A stretch of DNA of 64,000 nt from contig CM023538.1 in NCBI GenBank assembly GCA_013350335.1, forward strand, positions 49,799,195 through 49,863,194. The letters run 5' to 3'. Within the stretch, counting starts at the first letter, position 1; the number at the start of each line of letters is the position of its first letter. The notes beneath the pieces were generated by a model. The model had not been told where the DNA came from, did no database searches, and saw nothing but the letters and a program-made list of their open reading frames with translations. The DNA is from Chimonanthus salicifolius (Eukaryota; Streptophyta; Magnoliopsida; Laurales; Calycanthaceae). Of the stretch, positions 21,487-34,208 are shown piece after piece. The position numbers and the translations under genes were made by a program.

Positions 21487-23720
21487 ATGTGGGTTTATAA
21501 ATTTCTAAAGATTGTTAAAATGGTCATAGGTCAACGAAGTGGTTGTGGAAATGAGGGACAAGATGAAGCATTGCAGTTTAGTACTAGACTGCAACCTGGC
21601 AACTACTTGCATATGCAATGCAACTATTGTAAAAAAAAATATGGTGGTTTTTATTGCATGAAATATCATTTAGGAAAAATAAAAAAAGACGTAGCGTCAT
21701 GTGATACATGTCCTGAGTCAATGACCCAAAAATTTCATGAGTTGATGAAGCACAATTTGGACACAAAAAGGGGAAAAAAGAGAGGCTCAAATGTAGGTTG
21801 GGAGACCTGATTGTTACTTTGATGATCAAGACCAAATAGGAGATAAAGGAAAAGGGAAGGGATTGATGAAAAAATTGTTAGTTTGGATGATGACAGATGG
21901 TTGGACCGATGGAAAGAATCGGTCCGTTACTAACTTTCTTGTCAATAGTCCCATGACGAGTGTATTTCTAAGAAGTGTTGAAACATTTTTTATCTCCAAA
22001 AATGTGGAGAACTTTGCCAACCTTATAGATCTGGCCATAGAAAAGGTAGGTGTGGAAAATGTGGTGCAAATTGTTACCAATAACGGACCACAAGTAAAGG
22101 TCGGAAAAATCTTAATGGAAAGAAGGATTAATTTATTTTGGGCTCCATGTGTAACACATTGCCTTGATCTTATGCTTCAGGGTACAGGGAAAAGAAAATT
22201 GGAATCATCTATTATTTCTCATGCAAAAGCAATTGCAAAATTCAATTATGGCTATGTTGTGTTGCTAAACTTAATGAGACATTTCATGAAAAATCATTAG
22301 TTAGTTAGACCAGCAATAACGAGATTTGCAATATTCTACCTTACATTGAAACCATACTGAGATGCAGAGTTGGTCTAAGGAGAACGTTTGGTTCGAAAGA
22401 ATGAGATATAATGCTGCTGTCCAAGACTGAAGAGGGAAAAAGTACATGATTTGATCTTTTATAGTAAGTTTTGGAAACTTGTTGAATTATGTGCCAAAGT
22501 TGGAATGCCTTTTATAAAATTGCGTCAGTTGGTTGATGGAAATGACAAACCGACAATGTGATACATATATGCGGGCATGAATCCAGCCAAGGAAACGATC
22601 GCTAAGAGATTGAATAATGATGAAAAGAAATACATGTCATACTGGAAATTGATAGATGGTCGTTGGAATGGACAATTTCACCATCTATTGCATTCTTCTA
22701 CATATCATTTGAATCCTTCTTTCCACTGCGACAAAACATTTTGTCAAGATGTTGGAATTAAAAAAGGGCGGTATTAATGCCTTAATAAGTTAGCGATAGA
22801 CATGGATGATCGGATTAAAATTGATGAACAAATGCTTGCATTCAGAATTGGAAAAGAATTCTTTGGAGTTAAGATGGCCATAGCAAAAAGGAAAGAAAAC
22901 AATCAATCATTTAGTATTTAGTTATTTACTATTTACTTATTTATTATCTAAGTTTTGAATTTTATTTTTTATTTATTATCACATGTTTTATAGCCATTTA
23001 GTGGAAAGATTATGAAGATGAAAAAAAAGAATTACAACGTGTTGCAATAAGGATTTTGAGTTTAACTTACAACGCAACTAGGTGTGAGTAGAATTGGAGT
23101 GTATTTGAACAAGTATGTTTTACTTTAACTTTAAATAAATTGATGCAATTTTTTAACATTTGTTTAAGAAGTGGAGATAATAATGTTGTATGTTTGATTG
23201 TGTTCTCTTAATGTTTTTATAGATTCATACGAAAAAGATGAAGAGGCTAGAGGCAAAAAAGATGAATGCCCTTATATTTGTAAAATACAATTTACAATTA
23301 TAAGTGAGACAAACTTTAAGGGATTAAAAAAAAGATTATGATCCTATTTGCCTATTAGATGTGGAATCTGATGATGAATGGATCATTGAGAAAGATAATC
23401 TAGCTCTTCTACAAGATAATTCTTGGTTAGAAGCCGACCAGATATTTCATGAGGAAGAGCCTAATCCCACAAAAGAAATGAGTAAATATTTTAAAATCTT
23501 GAACATCGTAATTTTATATATACAATTTAGAATGCAAAATTTATAAAATATTTGACTTTTGTAATTGATAGGGATTTATTCAAGAAAGCGAAAGAGCGTT
23601 GAAGGAGAGGAAGAAAGCGTTAAAAAAATTAACAATAGAGATGTGGAAGATGGAAAAGATATTTTATCTTCATTGTACTTGGATGTTTTAGATGGCATTG
23701 ATGACAATGGTATTCTTTAG
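21487..23720 (+). pseudogene. hAT transposase (BED finger, DUF659, hAT C-terminal dimerisation), decayed
   Basis: 21487-21810 encodes a BED-type zinc finger (MQCNYCKKKYGG, KYHLGKIKKDVASC). 21863-22300 encodes the DUF659 part of the catalytic core (MTDGWTDGKNRSVTNFLVN, ENVVQIVTNNGPQ, WAPCVTHCLDLML). 22440-22920 is broken C-terminal core. ELQRVAIRILSLTYNAT (about 23025-23075) starts the dimerisation motif. Two GT-AG introns are readable: 23113-23222 and 23482-23571. Exon 2 starts IHTKKMKRLEAKKMNAL; the last exon ends DGIDDNGIL and TAG at 23718-23720. Stops include TAG in CE(stop)NW near 23088 and two just before 23330. The region between the BED finger and DUF659 is shorter than usual, so an internal deletion is likely. 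The element's own TIRs were not found. Confidence 0.85.
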
Positions 23721-25985
23721 ATGGTTTGAAATTTTGGATAATAAAATTTTATGAATTATGATGAATTTGGATTTTGAAAAGTAAAAACTTGACTTCTAAT
23801 GCATTTTTATTTAATTTTGCATTAGTATATTTTGTTATATATTCATGTATTTTCATATTTCCTTATATATTATGAGGAATTGAATAAAACATTATGAATT
23901 TTACGATTTACAATTCACAATTCACACCCTTTGAATAATTGAGGATATCATTGGAATTTGAGAACATTGCTGAGAATTCACATTTGATGGTGGATAACTT
24001 CACACTCATCATTCTCATCGGTCGTCTTACGATCCTCTCTTTATTGATCTTTCCAGACCCTTTATCACTATCTTTGGGGTTAGATAGGAGAGAGGTTTGG
24101 TTAGTTCTCCCAGTACAACTTGATTCTTCTTCGAGACGGGAAATGGCACCTCTGCACAACAATGTCGTGGCACCTCCTGCGCAACAATGGCCATCTTCTT
24201 GATTGTTGCTCGAGTGAGACAAACACTATTCTGTTGGGTGCTATTTTCTTGTCCGCTGCTCTGGTGATACAAATGTTGGTCTCTTTGTCTACCATTGCCC
24301 TCTTAGATATTGGTGTTCATCCCTGTGATTAAAATGTTGCTTTGTCATACATGGATTTCCTTCAATTTTCTCACTGCAGGAATGCAAGCCCTCCTCATTC
24401 TCCTCATTTTCAGCATTGCAAGGTCGTTTGGAAGAACTAACTCGGCATCCATTGGAACTCAACTTGTTAGGAGAAGCCACTTGAGAGACTTTTTGTTTGC
24501 ACTCTTAACGACCATGTATCTTCCTTCTCATCATCTAGACAATAGTTATGTTAGGCAACAACATGGCAGTTAATACAGTAGATGAGAAGGTCAGTGTAGT
24601 TAAGAACACCACACTTTTAACAAACGGTAACCATGCTTTATGTGAGGAACGAGAGGCCCAAAGAGTGAACATAAGCAGAGAGAGAGAGTGACTGAAACAA
24701 TAGCGGCAGCAGAATGCAAGGGTTGGTGGCCACCTAGAGTCAAAGCACTAATAGTGAAGAAAGATTAGAGTAAGTAGAAAAATGTAGAAGAAGAAAAGAA
24801 GAATAACAAAAGTCATAAACACCGGGAACACAGAAGAACTGATCAGAATCCTTTAAGAGACATGAGACGAGAGATGCTTAGAAACCTTAGAATCAGGCGG
24901 CTGTCGTAGGCACTGAAGGCCCTTTCAAGGAAGAGAGTGGTTTAATTTCCTCTTGAAATCAGAGAGCTACTGACTACAATGCAAGATCAACTGCTGGATT
25001 GAAGAAAAGGGTGGAAGACGTGAGAGGAGGGATGAACAAAAAGGAAAAGTAGAAGAATGTTGCTCTGACGTATCACGTATGGTAATCTGAATGTATCTGT
25101 TTTTGTTTTCTTTGGGCTGGTTGGTATTGGGCTCCTTTGTAATTTGCTGTTGTGGACCTGCTCTATTTTTCAGTTTTGGGCTGCTTATCTTTTTGGGCCA
25201 GTTCGTTTGGTCTTAGTGGGCCAATTTGCTCGGCTTTCACTTTTGGATTGGCCCGGGCTGTGGGCTTTTTTTTTTTTGGCTATTTTGCCTTGTATTTTGC
25301 ATGTATTTATTTGGGGTATTCCCCTCTCCTTCAATGAATTACGTACCAATCATTAAAAAAATGATGGTAAGCGAAGAATGTTGTGGCCTAAGAAGAGAGA
25401 GCTTAGAAATGAAAGTGGTCTGAGAATAAAAAATTATTAAAAATCCAAGAGTTTTCCTTCTTGGTTAATGTTACTTGAAAATTCCTTTGCATCAAACTTA
25501 GTGGACTTAGTTACTTAAACAAAAATTCTTACTAATCATTATTTTTCAAGTAGAAGCCAAAAACTAAGAATCAATATTCTAGAAAAATATGCTTGGATAA
25601 AGAAAATCATTGGAAAGAGTTCAAGCCTGAGTTGTTGGTTTGGGCAATAACAATAACAATTTAAAATGAGGAGTGGGTGCCTTCGCCTTGGCTGGGGAAA
25701 ATTGAGACGATGTCAAAGTAAGGAGAGTTGGGAGTGTTTAATTCAAATTGCTTATCAAACTCATAAAGTCAATGAGAGAGGAGGGCTTCATGGGATATTG
25801 AAATCATTAACCAAATTTGGAATGTCTAGCAAATTAAATTTGTAGTTTTGTAATATTATTATTCGTGCGAGATATTGGACAAATTCTTCAAATTACAATT
25901 GTAAAGTCAAACAAGCAAGAACCTCAACAAAGATAGTGCTCAACCTTTTTCTCATAGAAAAAGTGTGGAATGATAACTAAGGAAA
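23721..25985. other. No gene recognised
   Basis: Short open frames on both strands overlap and have no family motif. 25080-25335 is T- and TTGGGC-rich and ends AATGAATTACG before an A-rich tract, resembling a retroelement 3' tail. The hAT relic's 3' subterminal region may extend to about 23932 (ACGATTTACAATTCAC). Confidence 0.4.
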
Positions 25986-26357
25986 ACTCTTTTAGCAGAC
26001 ACGGGTTTTAGTAAATTTCTCATTTTACCCCCATTTATTCGTACAAAAAGAATAATAAAAAAAAAAAATCAAATATTCAGAAATCGGTGCATCGACCGGA
26101 TCACTTTCCAGAGAATCGGTGCACCGATTTGCGGCTGACAACAGGGAACTGGAAACAAGAATTTAAGGAGACGTGAGAGGATCCGATGGTTTGTAATTTT
26201 TTGAAACGTGAAAGACTCCAAATCGGTTCACCGATTCACTGGAAAGTGATACGATCGGTGTACCGATTTCTGAATATTTGATTTTAAAAAAAAAAATTAA
26301 TGGATGAATGGGGGTAAAATGGAAAGTCTGGAAAAACCCATGTCTCCTAAAAGACTA
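25986..26357. mobile_element. Foldback MITE (about 370 bp, arms about 150 bp)
   Basis: The left arm begins CTCTTTTAGCAGACACGGG and continues with ATTTTACCCCCATTTATTCG, then AATATTCAGAAATCGGTGCA. The right arm, read on the minus strand, gives GTCTTTTAGGAGACATGGG, ATTTTACCCCCATTCATCC and AATATTCAGAAATCGGTACA in the same order. Arms carry the palindrome AATCGGTGCACCGATT (26114-26129, perfect) and variants. No clear TSD was found. Confidence 0.85.
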
Positions 26358-27015
26358 TTCCCGTGTTAGGATAGCCACCATAGAAAATATGCTATTAAAA
26401 AAATGCTTTCTATAGAAAACTATTTTTTTAGAAGAAAAGGTTCTCTTAGTTTTGGATAGGCTAGCTAAACTTTTTACCCAATACAATTTTCATGTGTTAG
26501 ACCCTTTGGCTTTTCTCCCAACACAAACATATCTAAACAATTGTCCCTCTATTAAAGTATAATGAAAGAACCATTTTTGTTTTCTAATATACAAATATGG
26601 TATTGAAATTGTTTACCAGAACATGACTAGTTTCTGAAATCTTTTCTGGATCTGGATCGTTTACTAGTTAGTCTTGGTAAAGCCCCAAGAAGACGTATTT
26701 TTTGGAAACAAGGCTTTCGATAACGAGACAAAAACTCCTTATTGAAATTTCATTTTACAAATTAAATTTAAATTAAGGCTAAACTAGACAAAGATTTTGA
26801 TTCAGTATGATGTTGTGCATTGCATGGGTTTCTACTGCGGAATCCATGGGGCATAAATTCATGTTGATCCGTGGGAGGGTGTGTGAGTATTGTTGATCCA
26901 TTGTTCATGGGAGTTAAACCACATTGCCCACTTATGGATGTATCCATTGTTCGTGGGAGTTGAGCCACGTTGACCATTTATAGGTATATGAGCATGACTG
27001 TTGATCCATTGTCCT
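26358..27015. other. No gene; repeat debris
   Basis: Non-coding. Degenerate repeats of TTGATCCATTGTTCATGGGAG (about 26890-26990) lead into the tandem array downstream. Confidence 0.5.
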
Positions 27016-27150
27016 CATGTTGTTGCGTTGACCTCTTATGGAAGCATGATTGTTGATCTGCTGTCAGCATGTTGTTGCGTTGACCTCTTATGGAAGCATG
27101 ATTGTTGATCTACTGTCTGCATGTTGTTGCGTTGACCTCTTAACAATGTA
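27016..27150. repeat. Tandem repeat, 52-bp unit, about 2.6 copies
   Basis: Units start CATGTTGTTGCGTTGACCTC at 27016, 27068 and 27120, period 52. Upstream to 26890 the related phrase TTGATCCATTGT...GTTGACC recurs in degenerate form. Confidence 0.9.
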
Positions 27151-28183
27151 TGAGTACCACTGATCCATTGTATGTGGGAGTTAAACCATGATGGATGGTT
27201 GGTAAACATTGGCGGATGCATTATTGGATAAGTAGTAATGACATAGGCCGGCATGTATGTATTCATCACAATGGCATCGATCGCCTTGCGATGTAAATCG
27301 TAAGGGTGCACCACCTAATGATTTGAGTGAGTTTCGTTGTGTGCTTGGCTGCGACTTGTAATTGGAATGATAGATGATAATTCATGATGCTCTCTAACGT
27401 ATGATAACTATGAGATTCATTCGTTGGACAAAAACTGATGACTAGTTATTGGCATGCTCGGTTGATATTTATGTTGTGTTATATTTGTTTCTCTTCACTG
27501 GGTTGGTTGAGCCCATTCCCATATGATTTCAGGGACTCTGCCTGAAGAAGGGTTAGATGAACCACCTTAGTTGATTATGGATACTGGAGCCCCTCTTTTC
27601 TCGGATGGACAATTTGGATGAGAAACATTTACACTCGGGATTTGTAATACATGATATGTATAAATCCTCGTTGTTATGTAATAAATAACTTGAGTTTAGG
27701 TTGCTTAAATCCTTTATGCTTTCACATTATTTGTTGATGTTGTATGTTTGAGATCCAAGTGTTGATCTGCATGATGTTGTGCTGGCCACATGTGAGATGA
27801 TTTTGAGATGGGATTATGCATTAGGATCGTTTATCAAATGATCAGTTTATCCCATTTATAAATGAAACTCTGCCAAGATTACGGTACGACTTTCCGATCT
27901 TCAATGAATCTAGAATCATGGTAGGTTTCCCTTGTGTGTGTGGAACCCTTCCTATGGTAGGATCAGTGTTGATTCAAAATTAGCATTTAGAAAAAAAAAA
28001 AAACACGTGTCCCGAGGCTAAGTGGGGTGAGGTGTCGCACCCACCCTTCAGGGCATCCAACCATGCTTACTATTTATCCAAATAGTTAATCACCTTACAA
28101 ATTTCCCCAATTATTTGTAAGCCATGCCCATTGTCGACTGGGTTCCACACAACGCCCATCCTGAAATTCCGTTACTAGAAGTA
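27151..28183. other. Non-coding, LTR-like character
   Basis: No open frame. The sequence around 27500-27680 (TTTCAGGGACTCTGCC and onwards) resembles the promoter-distal part of large plant gypsy LTRs such as those at 43.7-50.5 kb. I could not define borders. Confidence 0.3.
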
Positions 28184-29690
28184 TGCAAGACCTAGAGAGG
28201 GGTAAATAAGTCTAATCCGATTTTATTTTCCTTTTTAAAATAAATCAATTTAACAATATGTACAACAGAATAAACGTGTGTGCAAGTGATAAACAAATGA
28301 ATCAAACCATAAAAATAAACCACATTGCACAATCATTTATAGTGGTTCGGTTCACCTGAACCTACATCCACTGTCAGACTTCCCAACTCTAGGGTCATCC
28401 CAATATATTGAGCTTCACTCTCAGATAGTACAACCTAATTTTTTATAAAGGTCCGACCCCCATGGTTTAATCCTCGATGCCTATTTTTTTTTGTAGTTCG
28501 AACACACTATTTTAATCCACCTTACAATTGATTCAAATGAAAAGACTAAGAGGAACACTTGCCTTGGGCCTTAACAATTCTTCAAAATGTGTGTTCTTCT
28601 TGTTGATGTTGCCGCGCCTCTTCCTTCAAATCTGGTCCATTCTTTAATGAATTTTGATACAGCAGAACATGGATTCTAGGACAATGATTTTATTGGTTTT
28701 TGGGTCCTAGTAAATCAGTCCTCAACTTCTTCATAACTGAAGCATCGAATACTCTTCATGTCCTTGCAAAGGATGATGAAGAAAAGAGGAAAATGGATGT
28801 GAAAGGTCTTTGGTGACTTTTTTATTTACCAATATTCAGCTCTGTCTTTTGAATTCAGCCAGTCGTACATTTATAAGACTGTTTTAGAACAATTAAGTCT
28901 CGAGGCCTCCAGATTTCCTTCAAGGCCTCTAGCCTGTATAAGGCAATACAACACACTAGATTATCAGATTTCAAACTTTAATTTTAATGATATTTAGTCA
29001 ATGGCTAGCTCACTAATTCGTCACCTATCCGTGATTTGCAATCACAATATTTAAATAACAAATTATAAGGAGGCAAAAAGATTTTCCATAATCTTTTTCA
29101 ACTCAAGAGGAGCCTCTAAAGATTTCCTTTTTTTTCATGTGCTAGCAAATCACAGTGAGGCTTATTTTTTAGAGATTGAGGATCCTTCAAAAGATTATTT
29201 CATCAGTGTGAGATGACAAATTGATTATTCATAATCCCATCAAATCAATGGGAGCCTTCTAGGATTTCCTTATTTCCACAAGATTTTCAAACAAGATGAG
29301 ATATAGGATATTTCGAAATCATGAGCAGCCTTTTCCTTTTTTTCAAATCTTTCCTACCATATCTTGTAAGATATTTGGTCAAAGGTCAGATGACCTTGTG
29401 ATCCCACGCTGAAATACAGCTGTCTCAAACTTTGCTCAGATATGGACAGTCTTTGATGCCTCGAAATTGAAACTAAATATTTTTCAGATTTCCTATTTAT
29501 TAATTAGGCTTGACCTAAGTCCACTATAATCCACTTACCTGTGTGCCAATCACATGTTCGGTATAGACTCTTCTATGCATAGTAGATCTTCTGACATCTT
29601 CAATTCTTCCAAGGCAAGGTCCAACACACACGGTCACACTCGGTCACACAATTGACAATACATAGATTCAGTCAAACCGAGAGCCTAACA
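28184..29690 (-). mobile_element. Probable solo LTR or LTR fragment (about 1.5 kb)
   Basis: Plus-strand ends are TGCAAGACCTAGAGAGGGG and GAGAGCCTAACA. The minus-strand reading starts TGTTAGGCTCTCGG and ends CCCTCTCTAGGTCTTGCA, a TG...CA LTR pair. The ATAGTGGTTCGGTTCACC block (about 28340) is a phrase common in plant retrotransposon LTRs; related wording occurs at about 1410 and 33030. No TSD or second copy was found, so the borders are tentative. Confidence 0.4.
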
Positions 29691-29735
29691 CATCCATCAT
29701 ACCAATACATACAAATGTTATTTCAATTGTGAAAT

Positions 29736-29950
29736 AACACCTCTACCCAGCTGAGAACTGGGTGTGTGGGAAGAGTCCCACATCGCCTAGCTAGGTGGGG
29801 ATAAAGGGGGTTATAAGAGAGGGGGCAACCCTCCCCATTGTGAGGCCTTTTGGGCCTGGTCATGTGGGCCAAGGGTATAAAATAAAATCGTGCTAGTCGG
29901 GTAGGGCCCAAAGCAAATAATACACGATGGGGTCAAGTCGAGCTGTCACA
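29736..29950 (+). repeat. TRIM 5' LTR
   Basis: Starts AACACCTCTACCCAGC after TSD GAAAT and ends AGCTGTCACA before the primer site. Confidence 0.9.
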
Positions 29951-30087
29951 AGTGGTATCTGAGTGCGATTCAACACTCGGATTGTGGGGGCTCTCCACTT
30001 GTGAGAATTGCCTACCTATGTGTGTGTGGACCCCTATCAAGTGTGACATGATAGAGCTGAAACGACTCTGTTCTTAAGGGGGTGGAT

Positions 30088-30306
30088 TGTAACACCTCTA
30101 CTCAGCTGAGAGCTGCACGTGTCGGAAGAGTCCCACATCTCCTAGCTAGTTGGAAATAGAGGGGGTTATAAGAGAAAAGGCAACCCTCCCCATTGTGAGG
30201 CCTTTTGTGCCTGGCCATGTGGGCCAAGGGCCCAAAGCAAAACCCTGCAGGTCGGGTAGGGGCCAAAGCGGACAATGTCACGATGGGGTCGGGTCGAGTC
30301 CTCATA
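30088..30306 (+). repeat. TRIM 3' LTR
   Basis: Starts TGTAACACCTCTACTCAGC after the purine tract and ends TCCTCATA before TSD GAAAT. Confidence 0.9.
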
Positions 30307-30369
30307 GAAATCGTGTTCTAAAATTATCTGGGGAAATGCATGAATGAATGGGAAAAGAAAAGTATACAT

Positions 30370-32940
30370 CATTTATTGCAAAGTCAGTGTTTGTTCTCCT
30401 CACCTAAATGAGAGTGTGTAGTGCACACGAGTTCTAAAAATTCACAAAGTGCTCAGAAATCAAAACTAGTTGTTTCAGAAATTTTAAAATAAATTAGATA
30501 AACAATTCAGGTGATTGTCGATTCAACCGACAACAGATCCGACCGATGGGTCTGGCAGATCCGACTGATAACCTTAGAACTGGATTTGGGGAAAATCAGA
30601 GAGGAAAACAACGGAAAAAAAAAACAGAGAGAGAAGATAACGGATTCCTGAGAAATCAGAGTTCCTTGTGACCGAAGAAGGAAAGGAGGAGTCTAGTCGA
30701 CCTACCGGAAAATGGGAAGAGAAAGAGAGCTCCACAGCAAGGAGGGTCTACTTTCGAATTTGCCAAAAGCGGGAAAGGATTATGGCTTGCAGGTGATCAA
30801 GGTTTGGGATTCCTCTTTATAGTAAAAACAGGTCAAACATGTTGAGTTTTTAAGGAGAAACTTTGGGTATTTTAATAAAAAATGGTTTTAAAACACTATG
30901 ATTGGGAGTTTGGAAATTTTAACAAAATCCTCGATAAACTCGAGTCTAAAATAAAATTTTCATTGAAAATCAACACTGTAAAACAATTTTAGGAAATAAA
31001 GTTTCAAATTCAAGTAAATCACGGGTATTTATGAAATCACATTAAATCAAGCATTGGAGTGGATCTGTGCGAGTTTCTAAGTTCTTCATGTCTATTAATG
31101 AAAAGGAAAGGTGTGTGCAAATTTTGGGGGCCTAAGGATTCAAATTTTGATCACTGTGAATTTCCAAAAAAATTCCATGCAAATAAACCAATAAATACAG
31201 AAAATGCATTATTTTCTTTGGTGTGACTGACACTTGGCTTCGGTCTAACTGATAGAAACTCGAATGTCAGTTTGTAAATTCTGTTCTTCGAAGGTTTGAC
31301 CGATCACTCCTGTCGGTTTGACTGACAAAAATTCAAAGTTATGTCTGCAGAACTATGTCTCTGAAGGTTCGACCGATGGCTTTATTTGTTTGACCGGCGA
31401 TAATTGGTCCGACCGAAACTTCTCGTCGGTTCGATAAAAAAAAAAAGATGAGAAAAAAAAGATTTTTAAGCTCACTCCACAGGCCATCACTTGAGCCACA
31501 TGGCTCAGTTTTGGAGAAACTTGAGCTCGTTGGAAAGCCCACACACCCAACTACACTACTAACCCATAAAAATCTGAATTGGAGATCCACAGATCTCCTC
31601 AAAACATGAAACTGCGGGTCAGGTCATTTCAAAACGACTGTAAACAAATTTCAATCTCTGATATTCGACTTGAAGCTTGATCGAATCGTCTAATGATTCT
31701 GTCGGATCTTCCGATCAAGACAAAAAATCATGTCAGAAAGTCCAGATCTCTGGAAAATGATCTGATGGGTGTCATCGGATCGTCCGATGGGTCTGTTTCA
31801 AGTAGATCTTGCACCCTTTTCACTCAAAAGGCCATAACTTAAGCTACAGATCTCGGATTTGGACAAACTTGGACCCGTTGAAAAGATCTTTAACCAAGTT
31901 ATCTAATCCAACAAGAAATTTCGCAAAATTTGGAGTCCTATTTCCTTGAAATATCCAAAATCACATGTTGTGTCATTACAGGTGCCCAAAGCAACCTTTT
32001 GATGAACTAGATCGAACCTCAACTAGTTTTGGGTGAATGAATGAATTATTGTCAATAAGATCCAAAGATGAACGGTTGTGGTGAAATTGAATGGCTACTA
32101 AAAACTCGAACAAAAATCTGCCCCAAAATTTGAATTTAAGATGTTAAACTCGGTTCCCCCAAACTGGGTTCTCTCGACCAATTCCTTTGCCCAATTGAGT
32201 GGGTTGTTGGCCCGTTTTACATAGACAGTGTGGATTGTTTGTAGCCTTAGTTCAAGTGAGTATTTGATGCAATGTAGGCCCAAATATGGCTGGGTTTTAG
32301 ACTACTTGTAGGCCTTCAAATACCCCAACAAAGTCACTGCAAAATCGAACCTTGTGCAGGCCGAGTTCATCCTAGTTTTGGACTGAGTTGGGTTTGCCTT
32401 GTACAGTAACTGAGAATTCAGCCGAAACAAAACTAAAAACACGATGATTAATGACAACAATTCCTTGTTTATAACCAACTTAAATTGATTCAATCAACAT
32501 ACTTAAATTGATTCAATCAAACACAAAGTAGTTGAAGAATAGAACTTACTTGATACACAATGTAGAAGTACCTTTTCTCCAATTCCAAGATAAACAAGCT
32601 ACTCATAACTTAGACAAAGTCTTCCACTTGAAGAACCCAACGAATAAATTTTATTCCTCTCTCTAAATTGGCCTCCTAAATTCAGCCATGTATGTAGGTA
32701 TTTATAGAATTTCAAACTAAAAAACCCTAATTAAACTCTACCTAAGTCTAACTCTAGTTTTACATAGATTAACTAATTAAAAAAAAAAATTCAAAACAAA
32801 ACAAACCCTAACTTAACAGTATCTGACTCACGCCCTAGCCACACTCAAATACAATGTTCTACACGTCCAAATCTTTATGCCCACGTTGGAGAAGAGAAGA
32901 GTCCAAGTTATAAAAGTGAGAGAGTTTTAATCGCGTGAGG
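30370..32940. mobile_element. LTR-like retroelement debris with GACCGA-type word clusters
   Basis: Non-coding. Clusters of words related to GACCGAC/GTCGGTC occur at 30515-30580 and 31220-31435, and CGGATCGTCCGATG words at 31700-31790. Phrases such as GGCCATAACTTAAGCTAC (about 31830) are typical of plant LTRs. A 23-bp tandem duplication (ACTTAAATTGATTCAATCAA) lies near 32478-32522. Borders, orientation and family were not resolved. Confidence 0.35.
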
Positions 32941-32949
32941 GTAGTAATA

Positions 32950-33546
32950 TGTTGGGATTTAATCACCAAGTTAGCGGAAGCAAACACACACGAATCACAC
33001 AATCAAACCAAAAGAGAGACAAGATTTTATGTAGTTCGGCCTAAGCCTACATCCATCAAAAAAACAAATCAAATCTTGCACTAAATCAAAAGGGTTTGCA
33101 AAACGTTTCCCTTCCCTCTTCCTATCTACAAATCTCTCTCTCAAACTCACGTATGGCATACCACCAACAAACGAGACCTCTCTTATTTATAAACAGTAAT
33201 AAGGAAGTTTTCCCTAACAAAAAATAGAAAGAGAAACAAAGAGAAAATGAGAGAAAAAAGGAAAGCCCCAAAATAAAGAGATTTCCAGGTTTAAATCCGA
33301 AAATCCCTTATGCAGAACAAACCAAATCCTAACATAACATTCATTCAATCCACACCATTCATTCAAAATGGATCAATCAACCATCCATGCGTGAGAGTCC
33401 ATTCTTGGCTGTTGAAGCACTCCACACGTCCTTGGAGAGTCCAAAGACGGCCAAACTCGGTTCGGAAGAGAGAATGTAGGAGTGGCAGAGTGAAAGAAAG
33501 GGAGAGGCACGGCTCGAATTCCTTTTGACATCTGTTAACAAAAATT
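32950..33546. mobile_element. LTR-like element, possible solo LTR (about 0.6 kb)
   Basis: Begins TGTTGGGATTTAATCACC and contains TGTAGTTCGGCCTAAGCC, a phrase common in copia LTRs, and a TATTTATAAA box near 33183. GTAATA occurs directly before it (32944-32949) and again at 33547-33552. However, the right end would then be ...AACAAAAATT, not CA; a CA end falls at 33540. So either the TSD or the border is uncertain. Confidence 0.4.
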
Positions 33547-33552
33547 GTAATA

Positions 33553-34208
33553 ACTCGGTACGTAACTTAGAATTGGTCAAACTTGGTCTTTTTAGAAAAA
33601 AAAATTGAGTAATATTTCCAATGGTCCAAATTTCATCGAAATTTTAAATCATTTAATATCTCAAATTAATCTAGAAAGTTAATGCTATGTTTATGTCAAT
33701 CATATTCTAGTTAAGTTAGCTAGATTTGTTGACGAGTGTTGCCTCTACAAGCTTCACACAATTCTCTTTCTTCCTTTAGAGTTTTGAAGTGTAACCCTCT
33801 CCAAGCGGGGTCCATTAAGCCCTCAAGTAGGCCCTAGGGCTATTGGTGTGGTCCACATACACAAAGCTACCCACAGATAGCTTACATTGGTCAATTTCAT
33901 CCAATGCTTGCAACGGTCAAAGATAAAATTCTCTTCACCCCCATTTCCTCTTTGAATGTCCACATCAACAAGTTAAATAATTTTGGGTTAGACTACAAAT
34001 CATGTTAGTGTTTTCTAATCATGAATATTTGAGATACTGTTTTGAGCTACTTAGTTATAAGTTGAAGATTAGAAATAAATGTTGATGCTTATTCTGTTGC
34101 CATAATATGAATGTCAGAAACAATTCATGATAAAATTCCATTCGCTTAAAAACGAGCATGATAATTCATACATTTCATCCTCTTTAAACATGCAGCAAGT
34201 CTGATTAG
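33553..34208. other. No gene seen
   Basis: Non-coding AT-rich sequence with no recognised element, ending in the possible splice acceptors at 34196 (CATGCAG) and 34208 (GATTAG). Confidence 0.4.

Larger units (their letters stand above)
29736..30306 (+). mobile_element. TRIM (terminal-repeat retrotransposon in miniature), complete
   Basis: Two LTRs, 29736-29950 (215 bp) and 30088-30306 (219 bp), flank a 137-bp internal domain. The first is followed by TGGTATCTGAGTGC (from 29953), an initiator Met-tRNA primer site. The second is preceded by the purine tract AAGGGGGTGGA (30076-30086). TSD GAAAT occurs at 29731-29735 and 30307-30311. The 3' LTR begins TGTAACACC; the 5' LTR has lost its first TGT. 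Shared LTR phrases include GAAGAGTCCCACATC and CAACCCTCCCCATTGTGAGG. There is no coding capacity, so it must have relied on enzymes from another element. Confidence 0.92.

Noticed and set aside
25144..25423. Hydrophobic Phe-rich open frames resembling membrane protein
   Set aside because: Three overlapping frames over a T-rich stretch; low-complexity artefact.
27016..27150. CRISPR-like direct repeats
   Set aside because: The repeats are contiguous 52-bp units without unique spacers, in a plant context.
29723..30372. Open frames over the TRIM
   Set aside because: Related frames occur in both LTRs simply because the LTRs are repeats; TRIMs are non-coding.
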